A stretch of 64,000 nucleotides of DNA from Mangifera indica. Its lineage: Eukaryota > Streptophyta > Magnoliopsida > Sapindales > Anacardiaceae. This document shows positions 1 to 11,440 of the stretch, in pieces (the stretch's first letter is position 1; each line of letters opens with the position of its first letter). Where the stretch lies: positions 6,500,771-6,564,770 of the forward strand of contig NC_058137.1 in the NCBI RefSeq assembly GCF_011075055.1, given 5' to 3'. The notes under the pieces were generated by a model, which worked only from the letters and a program-made list of their open reading frames with translations, searched no databases and had not been told where the DNA came from. The translations under genes were made by a program, and so were the position numbers.

Positions 1-372
1 GAAATGGGAAGGCTGGAGGAACAGGAACAAGCAGTTTCCATTCTCCTTTCTTTATGTTCGCAACGTGTTCGCTATTGTCATTTGGTTATGAATGAAGGTG
101 TTATCCCTTCCCTCGTCAGTATATCAATCAATGGGAACGACAAAGGAAAGGTGATGGCATTGGAATTGCTTCGTCTCTTAAGAGATGTTCAACAATGTGA
201 TGAGCTAGAATGTATTGAATCTGATCATGACACTTCCAGAGATTCTAGCAGCTACACTAAAGAAAAGAAAGCATCTTCAAAGTCATATGGGTTTTTTATG
301 GGGAAATTTTCAATGTTCTCAAAAACTCATCTTGCACGCAGCAAGAAAAGGGAAATGAAACTAGGAGTTTAG
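1..372 (+). CDS. PUB: U-box/ARM-repeat E3 ubiquitin ligase, C-terminal end (partial)
   Basis: Open from the first base (GAA codon, then ATG at 4) to TAG at 370-372, so the gene starts upstream of the window and only about 123 residues are present. The fragment has an armadillo-type helix pair: EEQEQAVSILLSLCS, then VMNEGVIPSLVSIS, NGNDKGKVMALELLRLLRD. This matches the last ARM repeats of plant U-box proteins of the PUB6/PUB7/PUB45 type. A basic, serine-rich tail follows (SKSYGFFMGKFSMFSKTH, then lysine-rich). Proteins of this family attach ubiquitin through an N-terminal U-box, not visible here, and bind partners through ARM repeats. The subgroup is inferred from the tail. About 200 bases of AT-rich 3' UTR probably follow the stop. 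Confidence 0.8.
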   Translation, partial: EMGRLEEQEQAVSILLSLCSQRVRYCHLVMNEGVIPSLVSISINGNDKGKVMALELLRLLRDVQQCDELECIESDHDTSRDSSSYTKEKKASSKSYGFFMGKFSMFSKTHLARSKKREMKLGV

Positions 373-2096
373 CTCTTTTTCCAGTTTTGATTTTGTGGGT
401 AGACTCAATTACATACACAATTACACCAGGCAAATAACATAGCTTGTAATTTATGATCTTCTTCGACCAAGGCTGGATTTAGGATTTGTGCATATCGTAT
501 CATAACCAAATGTAGTGTAGGTATTGAATTGTTTCATTTACTTGTAATTATAATTCTGAATATGTATCACTATCTAGCTGTTTACTGGGTACATATTGAT
601 GTCCAGTTGTATATGATGTCTTGTTTATGTTGATGAGACCTTTTTTTTAAAAAAGAAAAATTGTGTGTGTAAACTGACATAATCGGTGCAGACAAGGGGA
701 AATTGAAACAAACTTGCTGCAGGTTTTTGTCTGTTTGAGAGTAAGGACTAGTTTGGGTTTCAGGTTCAGTATGTGTTATAACATCAAATCGGAAATTCTT
801 GGCATTGTTTTTACAAAGAGAAAGGGTAGACTGCATCCATGAAACTTGCTGATAAAGGTTTGAAGAGACTTAACAAACTGGTGTGTGTGCAGGAGCTGTC
901 AGAGTCCTGGTAATGAGTTGTTAAAGTCCCAATACAGAATACTTAGATTCGTGCTTGTCCTCAGTGTTGGTGCAAAGATGTGCCTGATTATTGTGGGGTT
1001 GCAGTTGTAGCCGTGGATTGTCTAGTCATGATGGACTGTTTCTTACAAATGAATTGAATTCCAAATCACAGGTGGTTTGTTAATTGGTCAGCCTCAGCCT
1101 CCGCATATGTTCCTTGAACCATTCTTAAATGTCTTTTCTGTTTATAATATCGATGTCTTCTTCAGTTCTCCCTCAATCCTTACTAATCCTAGCATAATTA
1201 TTTTCAAATCTTTTCATAGATTTTGGAATTTCTTTGTGTAAACGCCATGATGCCTTCTTCGAACCTGTTTTATCACAATTTCTTTTAGAGGTCCACCCAA
1301 AGCCTGAAAACACTTCTTGATTTTAGAAATGCATAAATCTTTCTTTCTTTCTTTATATTTTATTTTTATCTACAATCTCGTCTTTTTACAGAAAATCTCT
1401 TTGAAGCCATGAATCTATGGTGGATTGAGTCTCGTATTTTCGTGTCACTTCAATCCTCGTGTAACTAAGTGTGGACAGAATCCTGAAAATTGTCACTGTT
1501 AGAATGAGTAGAAACTTGTTGCAACTGAAAAGAGGTGGAGAATGTAAGCTTGAATGACACCGGCAAGGAAGGAAAAAGATCAAATTTTTTTTTATTTTTT
1601 TAATTGTTGGAGACGAAAATGACGACTTTACAATTTACTATAAACTTTTTTCTAATTAAATTAAATTTTGAATGAAAAATATGATTTATATATTGAATAG
1701 ATGAAAGAAAACTTTTGGACCAAACTTAAATTTAAAAAAAAAAAAAAAAAAAAGTGTTGTAATTAGATGGTAAGTGAGAATTTGAGTATAAAAATGTGGC
1801 AAAGAAGTAGCATCACTGGAAATTCCCCAAATCAGCTCAACTGGCGGTGAAGCTGAAAATGGTGCATAAGCATGCAATACTGAGACCAATGCCTCCTGAC
1901 TTATGGATCCTATTTCAGCTCAACTTAGATTTATGTGACCATTATTGTGTGAAATGGCAGTTGCAGTCTTGTTCATTGTTACAACATATAGCATCTAGGA
2001 TTCATTAAAGCAAAGCAATCATAACAAAACTGAGAGGAACTTTTGTCATCATAAACTTTGGAACTTGAAGATATACATGCATATATATGATAACAT
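373..2096. other. 3' UTR and intergenic region
   Basis: This contains the 3' flank of the U-box gene and then AT-rich DNA with homopolymer tracts (A-run at 1734-1753, CTTT repeats near 1339-1354). Short open frames on the minus strand lack codon bias, splice signals and recognisable motifs. I see no gene. Confidence 0.6.
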
Positions 2097-2270
2097 ATAT
2101 ACCATACCATACCATACCATACCATACCCTGAAGAACAAGTAAAAAGAACCGGTTTGCAATGCCAAGTGCCGATGATCACAAGGCATGGAGCAAGCCATA
2201 CCCTGAAGAACAAGTAAAAAGAACCGGTTTGCAATGCCAAGTGCCGATGATCACAAGGCATGGAGCAAGC
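2097..2270. repeat. ACCAT microsatellite with adjacent 73-bp perfect tandem duplication
   Basis: A run of about six ACCAT units (about 2099-2127) runs into a 73-bp unit at 2122-2194 that is repeated exactly at 2195-2267. The unit begins CCATACCCTGAAGAAC and ends GGCATGGAGCAAG. The copies are identical as far as I can read, so the duplication is recent. It probably arose by slippage, because the microsatellite sequence CCATACC lies at the junction. Confidence 0.9.
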
Positions 2271-3520
2271 TGATCATGACGAGCTAAACATTAAGGCCAA
2301 GGAAACACAAGTGTGAGATGGGCCCGGTCGGGAATATTTTGTTGGGGGATTCAGAATTTCCTCCAAGTTAGTGATAAGTTTAGTTACCAATTTTATAATT
2401 ATTATATTAGATAAATTAGTAATTTAATTTTGATATTTAAATTTAAGATTAAAAATTTTCTATTATCTCTTAAATTATCCCTTAATTTAAGATTAAAAAT
2501 TTATCCTTTATTCTCTATTATATATTTTTATCGTACTTATTTTTGGTTATGTAATTTTTAATAAAAAATTTTATTTAAATTATATCATTCATTTGGGATC
2601 TTTATCACCATTGCTTCTAGCCATACAATTTTCCATATACACATTAACTGGGGATCTTATTTGGATTGGGATGTCCCTTCAAAGAGAAATTAGATAAATC
2701 AAAGAATTTAAACTTTAAAAATACTCCATCTTTTTTAATTCAATCTATCTCTGGGCACAATTTTCCATATTGCAACAACCAGCATAAGTGGCTACAGTGA
2801 ATTCACAGCGGAGAAGCAAGAGGCTGCAAAGAGATTAAACACTGAAGAGCGTCTTGTCTCTGGATTAATGTACTTGCACATTGACTTGGAAAAGAAAGGG
2901 TCATATCAAATCAAACCACTCTAACAAGCAAAGATGATATACACAGTAGAAATACTAATGGGAGCAGTGGTGTGATCTGATTGGTCACTGTAGGCCGTAG
3001 CGAATGAAGTAAGAGGCGTGGCTCTTTCTCATCGATCCCTGCAACGGACCCCCTCTCCTTCTACCATTCTACTTTGCTTCTTTCTCTTTCTAAGCTTTCT
3101 TTATTACCATCCGGAATATCTGGAGTTGCAGCTCTGAATTCGGGTTTGGTTGGATTTGTTCCCTACTAAACGATTTTTTTAACTTATTGTCCGTGGGTCA
3201 CTCCTTTATCCATCAAGCTTTGGCTTTTCGCAGCTCCTATACTTCAACCTTTTTCAAGACAACCATACCTCTTTACCTTAGAAAACGGCTTTATTTATTC
3301 TACATATTAGGTATCGATCACATCAGAATAGAGGGTTTTTTCTTCTTTGGGTTGAATGAGGATTGTCGAAATGACACTTACTTACTTTCAATCATCCATC
3401 TTGGTAGTAAAATTTGTTAATGGAAAATTAATTACATTACCCATGATTAACCTAATCTAAATACACTTAAACAATTTTATTAATATTAAACTAATATAAT
3501 AAATTAATTTGCGTTGATCA
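2271..3520. other. AT-rich intergenic region
   Basis: AT-rich to about 2600, then mixed sequence with a pyrimidine-rich stretch at 3040-3110. No credible gene was seen. An open frame at 3187-3420 begins with a non-ATG codon and has no recognisable motif. Confidence 0.5.
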
Positions 3521-4599
3521 AAATGCCCATTTAAAAGCCTAGCAAACATCGCATGTTCACCCCTTTCAAATACTCAAAATCGCGCAGCCAAAATCCTCAA
3601 AATTCCACCAACGATTTTCATCTGTTTTCTGGAAATAAAAATGGTACAAAAAGTTAATCAATTATTCTATGTCATGTTTTATATATTTTAGTGTAAAATT
3701 TTAAGTGGTTGGATAAAATTTTTGATGTTTTTGGGGTTAGGGTTTTGGTTTTGAATGAAGGATTAAATTGCTACAATCATTTGTGTTTTGAATGAGTTTT
3801 GCCAAAAATTTTATGTTGAAATGGATGTAGATATAATTTTTTGTGAAATTCGATTTGAAAAATTGACTTTGAAAGTGGTATGGCCACCACGCGATAAGCT
3901 AGAGATGAGGAGGTAATTGCGAGTTTTCAAACAACATGAGCCATTTGTTCCCGTGTGATAGGGGGCAAACTGTGGTTTTTAAACAGTGCCCACCTGGTTG
4001 GGGAGGGGGTGTGAGGGCTATTAAACATTTTTCAATTCTGGGGCTTCTTAATATTTTTAATGATGGGCATTTAGGTGGTAAATTGAAAATTTTTTATTTT
4101 TAGCATTTTCACGTAATTTTAAAATTTTCGATTTTTTTGAATAAATTAGTTATTATAAAAATTAATTTTGATATTTTTGGACATTTTCCCATTTCATTTT
4201 AGATTTTTTTGTACGTAATTTTTAAAATTTTGGTTTATTTTTCGAATAAAATATTTATTATGAAATTTGACATAAATTAAACTTTTTGAATAATATCCAT
4301 ATAATGGTTTTTTCATGTGTACTTTTCAAAATTTTGGCCTCATTTGTCCAACTAAAGCATTCCAACGTATTTTTGGAAATTTTCATTTAGAAGGCTATTT
4401 TGATCATTTCATTTTCAGCAAGCAAATTAAAATTTATCAATTTTAAAGGTTTTAATGTGTAGATTTTAAATTTTTAGTTAGTGTTTCCGAATTAAACATT
4501 TATTATAAAAACTGGCCTAATTTTAATCTTTTCTAATGTAAACCAACACAAAAAGAAAGAGGGAGAAGTCAAAATGGGAAATGATATTCCATGTCAAGC
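3521..4599. other. Possible transposon arm upstream of the DUF1985 remnant
   Basis: The motif AAATGCCCATTTA near 3522 recurs inverted as GATGGGCATTTA near 4064, flanking a moderately GC-rich stretch. This may be a small inverted-repeat element or one arm of the transposon that carries the DUF1985 remnant downstream. The inverted match is short and I found no target duplication, so the boundaries are not established. Confidence 0.3.
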
Positions 4600-5350
4600 A
4601 ACATTTTAAGGCTCAAGTTAGTGTGCGTAAACACAAAGATGCAATTTTCAAAATTAACTCTTCATTGACAGAGGAGCATATTAAAATTTTTTGAATGACA
4701 TGTTTTGGATAGTTTCTTCACCTAAAAGACAACAAATTCAATGCAGTGTTGGTATAGTCTTCATAAGAAGAGAGGTGATTAGGGCGTAGTCGAGAGATGA
4801 GTTATGGTTTAGGATTAGAGTAAACTCGAGAGATGAGTTATGGTTTAAGATTAATAGGGGTTGGCATCAGGTTTGACCCCAACAAGTTTGCCATTATTAT
4901 CGGGCTTTGTTTCAACTGACTAATGGATATTGACTTGTATCTTTTGCCTCTTGTTGGACATAGGCTTCGAGATACATATTTCAATGATAAGCAATCTGTG
5001 ACATATGGTGATTTGATCTACATATTTGAGTGTAGGGCATGGGTGGAGGACAATTGTGATGCAGTCAAGTTGGCCTTACTCTATTATCTTCATTTGGAGT
5101 TATTAGGAAGTAACAACAAAAAATTGGTTTTTGAAAAAGTACTCAAACTACCAAATTATGTGTGATGGATTCAATTCATACCCATGAGAAATATAGGTGT
5201 GCATATGACTTATTGTTGGATATGCAATTGCATTGATCAACTATGTGTAGAGTCTGACCTTAGCAAGAACAAAGTTACCCCTATGAGATAGTATAGTATC
5301 ATAAAGTTCCTGCTAGCTTTCCAAGTGTAAGAGTTTTTTTTATTATAATT
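4600..5350 (+). pseudogene. Decayed transposon gene with DUF1985 (Ulp1-associated) domain
   Basis: Reading forward with frame changes and stops gives the blocks SSLTEEHIKIF, TCFG (stop) FLHLKDNKFNAVLV, DELWFRIR, then from 4923 HRLRDTYFNDKQSVTYGDL and DAVKLALLYYLHLELLG. Their order and spacing match plant DUF1985 domains (TEEQI-F, TCFGHFLDL, the KLALLYFLE-VLLG core). These domains occur in Mutator/CACTA-like transposons that also carry a Ulp1-like protease. In-frame stops interrupt the first half (for example after HIKIF), and only the 4923-5165 piece is open. A duplicated stretch, CGAGAGATGAGTTATGGTTTA, occurs at about 4791 and 4828. No Ulp1 or transposase domain was found nearby. Confidence 0.7.
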
Positions 5351-7195
5351 TGTGAAAAAAAATAAATTGAAGTTGATATTGTCGTATTAGGCACATTAGA
5401 GAGCTAGGCAGATTGCATGTCACTTTTAGTATGTCTACATATGTTGAGGTTATGTATGAGAGACTTCACGGGATGGGATGATATTAGCTTATCTTTAACA
5501 GAGATGCGATAAGCAATTCTTAATCATTAGTTGTTATTGATTAAAAATATAAATAACATAGTTTACTTATACATAAATTTAATTATTATAATTTAATGAG
5601 GAGGATGATATTAATTTCTCGTTAATATTATCTTTAATCGAGAAGGTTGAAGGTTGATATCACGACATTGTTGCATATACAAGAATGTAAGATACCTAAT
5701 TTTCTTTCTCAATATCCTCCTCGCTAGAAGTGACATCTGTTTCTCCTGATGTTGCTTCTCTAATTATTGCTCTCACTCATGTCAAGGCCCCCATCGAGCC
5801 CCTTGCAATCAAGCCCACTTTAACCAAGGCCCCTGTTGTGCCCCCTACCATCAAGCCCACTTCAGCCAAGCCTTACATCAATACACATGAGTCTTGCATG
5901 CGTTACTTTGATGTTACCTTAGCTTGATGGGGGAATCTTATCTTGGACCATTTGTAGGCTAGGATGAGTCATATGGAGGCCACACTTAGTCATTTAATGG
6001 CTAGTAAACCTTAAAAAAAATACTACCATGCAATGAACTAAAAGGAATTTTTGGGTTACTGGAGTCTGACAAAGCAGTGAAATATAATAAAAATTCATAC
6101 AAAAACCCAAAAACTCTCATGGATCACATTTTAGGATGAGATTTTCATAAACCATGGCATATCAATCCATAGGTGTTCTAAGAAACACAATACTTGCATT
6201 TGAAGGCTTCTTAGGTCTTTACATGATTGTGAAACCGTTATCCAACCCACTACGAGACAATGTCTTGGTATCCATGCAAAACATAGATGAAATGGAGGCT
6301 AAAACTGATCGTGTGAGGCTGCTAGAGCTTTGTGAACAAGGAGGATACTCGGAGGAATGGGTGTTCATCAATGAAATTGAGCAAAAGTTTTAAAACTGTG
6401 AAAATTGTTCTCTATTTATAGAACACGATAAATGACATGAATAGTTATTTTCAAGTCATTCATCTTTCATTTTTATCCCATAATAATTTGTGATCTATAT
6501 AAATTTTTGATATTAATTTAAATAAAACTCAAATAAAGTTATATAAAAAGTTTATTTATATCAAATTTATGTTAAGAGTAAAAAAATGCTATAACTAAAT
6601 TAATTACAAAATAACAACAATAATCACATGAACTTATAAATTAACAAAGATTCATCTTTACATAAAGAAATCTCAATTTTTCAATTTCAAACTTTAAAAT
6701 AATATATTAAATTATATAATGAAATGTTATTTATTTGAATTAAAATAATTTTGATATATAAGGTTTTTGTTTTTGAATTGATTTATAGATAAAAATATAA
6801 ATAAAAATAAATTTAAAAGACTGAAATTTTAAAGTTGGGGAAGAGGACAAACAGTTGTATAGTTAGAGTCCTTACTAATAATATATAATAAAAAATTAGA
6901 GTTAACAAAATAAAATATAAACATTAAAAAAAAGTGTTAAAATAATTAATTTCTCTGTTTAACGTCAGTTCAAAGAACGAACTCAAAAAAAAAAAAAAAG
7001 AAGCCCAAACCCCCTACACCTGCCAAAGCTGGAAGGCCCAGAACCCAACAAAAGCAAAACCCGTTTAAAGGCAATCGGCATAGAGCATAGAATGGTCATT
7101 TCACTGACTCACTGATGAACGCAACTGTGGGGGCCATTTATTGCCACAGCTTCGTTAATGGCTTACATTCAGTCTTATTCTCTCTGCATTAACGT
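5351..7195. other. Transposon-derived and AT-rich flank
   Basis: The short open frame 5730-5927 reads as proline/lysine/threonine repeats (KAP, KPT), resembling a low-complexity linker of a transposon protein. Another open frame at 6154-6393 (from a true ATG) has no motif I recognise. It is followed by CTATTTATAGAAC, so it may belong to an old LTR. From 6400 to 7000 the DNA is very AT-rich with no gene visible. Confidence 0.4.
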
Positions 7196-7202
7196 CCTTT
7201 TT

Positions 7203-7212
7203 CTTTATATAC
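7203..7212 (+). promoter_or_regulatory. Probable TATA box of the HLH gene
   Basis: CTTTATATAC lies 139 bases before the ATG at 7351. It is followed by GCATGCAT (RY-like) and then a CT-rich leader ending in a T-tract. This spacing suits a plant TATA promoter with a 5' UTR of about 110 bases. The transcription start is inferred. Confidence 0.5.
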
Positions 7213-7350
7213 GCATGCATTTCTAACGGAACGACTCCCCTCTGCCTCTAACTTTGTGACTCTCTCTAACTCCCCTTTCGTCTCTTCAGCCTCAAACTTC
7301 ATCTCTTACTTAACTTCTTTTCTAGTTTTTTTTTTTTTTTCAAAAGGAAG

Positions 7351-8784
7351 ATGAGAAACAGTTTTTTATCAGACTTGTTACGCTTTGCGAACCCCACGGA
7401 AAACTTACCTTCCAGGGTTAATGGGATTGATTATAACTCAACTGAGTTAAGTTCAGTTCCTGGGTTTAACTTGTATGGTAAGACGGATAGTAGTTCAATA
7501 TGCCGAGCAAAGGTATCTAATTTGCCGAATTTAACGTCCGAAACTTATTTGGGTGCACGCCAATCCACAGACGGTGGCGATATTTCATTTTTGGGAACGG
7601 AAATCGACGAATTCTTGACCAGGGCTTCTCGGAAGTCCTTCGAGAATTCTCCCATCAATTTAGATGGTGGAGTTGTAGCTAAAGATTGTGATGATGGTGT
7701 AGTCCTAGGTGAAAATTATACAGCCACATTTACAAATGGAGAGGTATGTTTTTTTTCCATTTTATATATATATATATATTTTTTCATTTTCCTGTTCGCT
7801 AATTTCTAACTTATATTCTCGGTATTTCAGGAGCTACCGGAAACTCAACCACGGGACAAAGTTAAAAGGAGAAGGTTAAGTTCTTCCGCAAGTGAGGAGG
7901 CCTCTGAGGATAATGATACAGCTGAAGAAGTAAAATTTCCAGAATTAAGAGATAAATTTTAATGTTACATAAGAACTTTAATTTTCACTAAGATCTTTGT
8001 TATGTCCTGTCTCTTGTTTACAGGAAAAGAAACTGACTTTTAGCGATAAGTTGAAATGGTTAAAGAATTTACTCCCTGCTTGTTCCTCCAAAGGTTCAGA
8101 TACAGTTACTATTCTTGAAGACGCAGCAAAGTATGTTAGGAGTCTTCAAAGGAAACGCGAGGTAACATATTTATCTCTAAACTCGTCATGTAGTCTTGTT
8201 CAAAAAGCAAATATATTATTAAAAAATTAATACGTCGGAGTTTAATTATATTGCAGGTTCTCAAGCAGCAAGTAGACCCGCAAACTTTCATGGAGAGTGA
8301 GGAATTGCGCCTAAACTGGGTAAGAATTCAGTCCCTCAATCTTCTCAATGTTTGGCCGGTTGAATGCAACTGACTTGTTCTTAAATGCTTATGAAAATGA
8401 AGCAGAATGGTAAATTTCCCACCTTTAAACCAGTTAATTCAAAATCCAGAAGTAACTATCCCTTTATATTGCCGGCTCCACACCACCAAATACTGATGAG
8501 CCGTCAACCTGAAAGACAGGGATGTTTGTGTCGGTTTTCTCCGGAGACTTCAATGTCTTTGCCCCCTCTGCCTGATGTTATGCCTTTGCCTGATCTCGAA
8601 ACTCCACCTGATTTCGAACAAGTATGTTAACTCATCATATATGTAAACATTTCTGCCATAACTCTTTATGGGTTGTTAAGTTCCTTCAACTTATTCTTGA
8701 ATCAAATTTTTGTTGCAGCAAGTTCAACCTCTTTCTTCATGGGAGGATGAATTACAAAAGCTTGTCAATCAGTTTTTCCGTTGA
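7351..8784 (+). CDS. Helix-loop-helix (bHLH-like) transcription regulator with atypical basic region
   Basis: Six exons, all at codon boundaries: 7351-7743, 7831-7929, 8024-8161, 8257-8319, 8406-8621, 8719-8784. All introns are GT-AG. The product is 324 residues. The HLH segment is at about 168-207: SDKLKWLKNLLPACSSKG, loop, then VTILEDAAKYVRSLQRKREV continuing into a short leucine-bearing helix (VLKQQV). A basic patch KVKRRRL lies about 25 residues upstream, but the usual His-Glu-Arg basic helix directly before helix 1 is missing. It is replaced by an acidic stretch (EEASEDNDTAEEEKK). The protein therefore probably dimerises but may not bind an E-box. The C-terminal part is proline-rich (SLPPLPDVMPLPDLETPP) and ends in WEDELQKLVNQFFR. 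I do not recognise the subfamily. The start is the first ATG after the leader. Confidence 0.82.
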
Positions 8785-10900
8785 GGATGATCAGCTGCTA
8801 CATCAATCTCCAAATTTTTAGAGAAGTCCAGGGAATGAATCCGAATGGTCCGAATTTCCTTCTCCAAGATCATCTACTAGATCCAATGTTTTATTTGTAT
8901 TACCGCCATTATTGGCCTGTAATGACTTGATGTTTAACAATAACTAGTTTAGTTTGTGATAACAATATTTTGTTTTTCTTTTGACGGGCTAAGTGAATGT
9001 AGAACACATAAAAATCGAATGTGGGGGCAATAATTCCGTAAGTTACAATTTTTTTTGGTTTCGTCAGAAAGTAGACCTTCATTTTACAGATGACAACCAA
9101 ACGAATTTTGATATACATTTGAACTGAGATTCTGCTTAGTTTCCGTATAATCTTTATTCGTTTATCGAGTAATGAAAGATCCTTTTGTTCAAGTTTCCGA
9201 GGCATGTTGCTGATACTGTAATATTTCTCATCTTTAAAAGGTATATCAAGGCTAAAGATTAAACTAGTAGGCATGTGGAGCAAATTTCTTGACTGCCGAA
9301 CCTAGTTTGTAAGTATAATTTGTATTAATGGTCTATTAAATATATTAAAAATAATTTTTGAATTTAAAACATATATTTTCATATTAAATGAGAATCATAT
9401 ATTATATTTTTAAATTTTTAGCTAAATTTAAATTATACGATTGTTTTTTTTATTTTTAATTGTTTATGAAAATATTATTACCACATTAAAAAAACCTAAT
9501 AGCATTTATTTCTTATTTTCCCCTCATAAATATTTTTTCCCTTGTGGCATATATAAAAATTCATTATTTATTTGTTTTTCTCGATATATGTTATTTATTG
9601 TATAAAAAATTTTGATTATATATTATGTTATATTAAGTTTAATAGTCAATTAAATATTTTATATTTAAATTATTATATTGATTTTTAATAGAAGATTTTT
9701 AAAAAGTATTAAAATTATTAAGATATTATCGTATCTTTATAAACATATTATTGATTATTTATCGTATTAAATCCTATATATATGTTTCATATGGAAATTT
9801 TAGAGGTGTTTTTTTATAAATGTATATTTTATTATTTATCATATTATACATGTATAATTCGTGTATCATTTTTTTCTTTTTCCCTTATTTACTAATTAGG
9901 CTGCCGAATTGGACATTAACCCTGGAAACATCTTCAATTTTTTAGCTTTTCAGCAGATTAATTTCTCGCCGGAACAATTTGCATAACCATACATATGACC
10001 TTACAATTCTCATAATTTTTATTTGTAGCCATATGTTATCACGAGCTTCCATCAAAATCATCTGCTTAATAAACAATGCTAAAGCTCAAATGTCTGCCCA
10101 GGTATGTACATCATTACATACTTATCCTCGTTAAACTCAGCATTTTCTCCTCACCGAAATAGATGTGAGCATAAGTGCATTTGCCTTAAAAGAAAGGATA
10201 GATAAGATGACTCAATTCAGTGATTTCAGGGTTTTTACAGTCTCTTCAAACCATACAAAAGAGAAAACAACTCATAGCTATAACAGTTGTTTATGCTTGG
10301 TTGTAAGATCTGTCATTAGATATAGAGTTTTAACTTGGATAAAGTTGCTCGTTAAAAGAAAAAAGAAAAAAAGAAACGATGCCTGAATGTTATTATATTT
10401 TTAATAGAATATACATTACGAAAAAAAAGCTTTATGATGTCTCATTTACAAGGTTTATATAATTTTTTTCAATTAATACTCTTGCTGTGGAGGTTTGGAA
10501 TGAAATAAACAAAAATTAAAATTCACCTCCGGCTGATGAATTTTTTATTTCATTCTGTATTCACTGGTTTATTTAGATAACGAATATTATATTTATATTT
10601 TATAATATTGTTCTATATTCAAAAATCATCCTTGCTTTTCCAAAAATTTATTTTAAGATATTCTGTAGGTCCCTCTATTTCTTCCATAACTCTTTGTCTT
10701 CCTTATCCAAAAATCCTCGTGTGATTTGAAGTCCAGTCAGCCGTGAGTGATAACTGGTTAGTACATAATTGAGGGTTTTGGAAAGAAGAATGTCAATAGA
10801 ACCATAAGAAGGCTCGAATAAGTCTGGTATGGATATTTGAAGATCTTCTTGGAGAAATAAGTGTGTGAAAGTCAAGTAACCAAAATTTTAATGTATGTCA
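8785..10900. other. 3' UTR and AT-rich intergenic region
   Basis: 3' flank of the HLH gene, then AT-rich sequence with T- and A-runs. The minus-strand open frame 8909-9283 overlaps the likely 3' UTR and has no motif. The frame at 10165-10386 ends in a lysine-rich simple sequence. No gene or RNA was recognised. Confidence 0.5.
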
Positions 10901-10904
10901 GAAT

Positions 10905-11440
10905 GCATACATCTATGGGGTTCCCACAAACTTATAGCGTAATCAAAATCATCCCCTCTTCTCCTTTTTTCTTTTATTTACATTTGGTTAATATTTGGTT
11001 CTAAAAGAAGGTAAAGTTGCAAGTATGTATTCTTAAAAGTTAGTAAAACTGATAGAATATTAAAACTTTCAATACAAAAATCTAGGTTTAAACCTCTATC
11101 ATGTTTATGAAACTTTGACTTACTTGGAATATATACGTCTATGGTGTTCCCACAAATTTATAGCATAATAAAAATCATCCCCTTTGCTCCTTTGCTCTTT
11201 TATATACATTTGGTTAACATTTAGTTCTAAAAGAAGGTAAAGTTACAAGTATGCGACCTCAAGAGTTAGCAAAAGCAGAAGAATATCAAAACTTTCAAAG
11301 TAAAAATATGGGTTTGAGTCTCTGCTACACTTGTAAAACCTTAACTTATCTGATGTAGTAGTAATGGGTTTGGTCATTGTGCCTCAAGTTTACCTATCCA
11401 ACAGATATGAATGAGGTCCCGGTTAACCAAAAAAAATGTG
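10905..11440 (+). repeat. Two imperfect direct copies of a SINE-like repeat
   Basis: About 210 bases from 10908 recur, diverged, from about 11130. Shared blocks in order: CTATGGxGTTCCCACAAA, TTATAGCxTAAT, AAAATCATCCCC, TTCTAAAAGAAGGTAAAGTT and AAAACTTTCAA. The second copy contains GGTTTGAGTCTCT, close to the Pol III B-box consensus, and ends CCCGGTTAACC followed by an A-run near 11432. This suggests a tRNA-derived SINE or a related short element. No clear A-box or target duplication was found. Confidence 0.45.

Noticed and set aside
3187..3420. 77-codon frame ahead of the DUF1985 relic
   Set aside because: Its start codon is not ATG, it has no family motif, and the sequence looks random.
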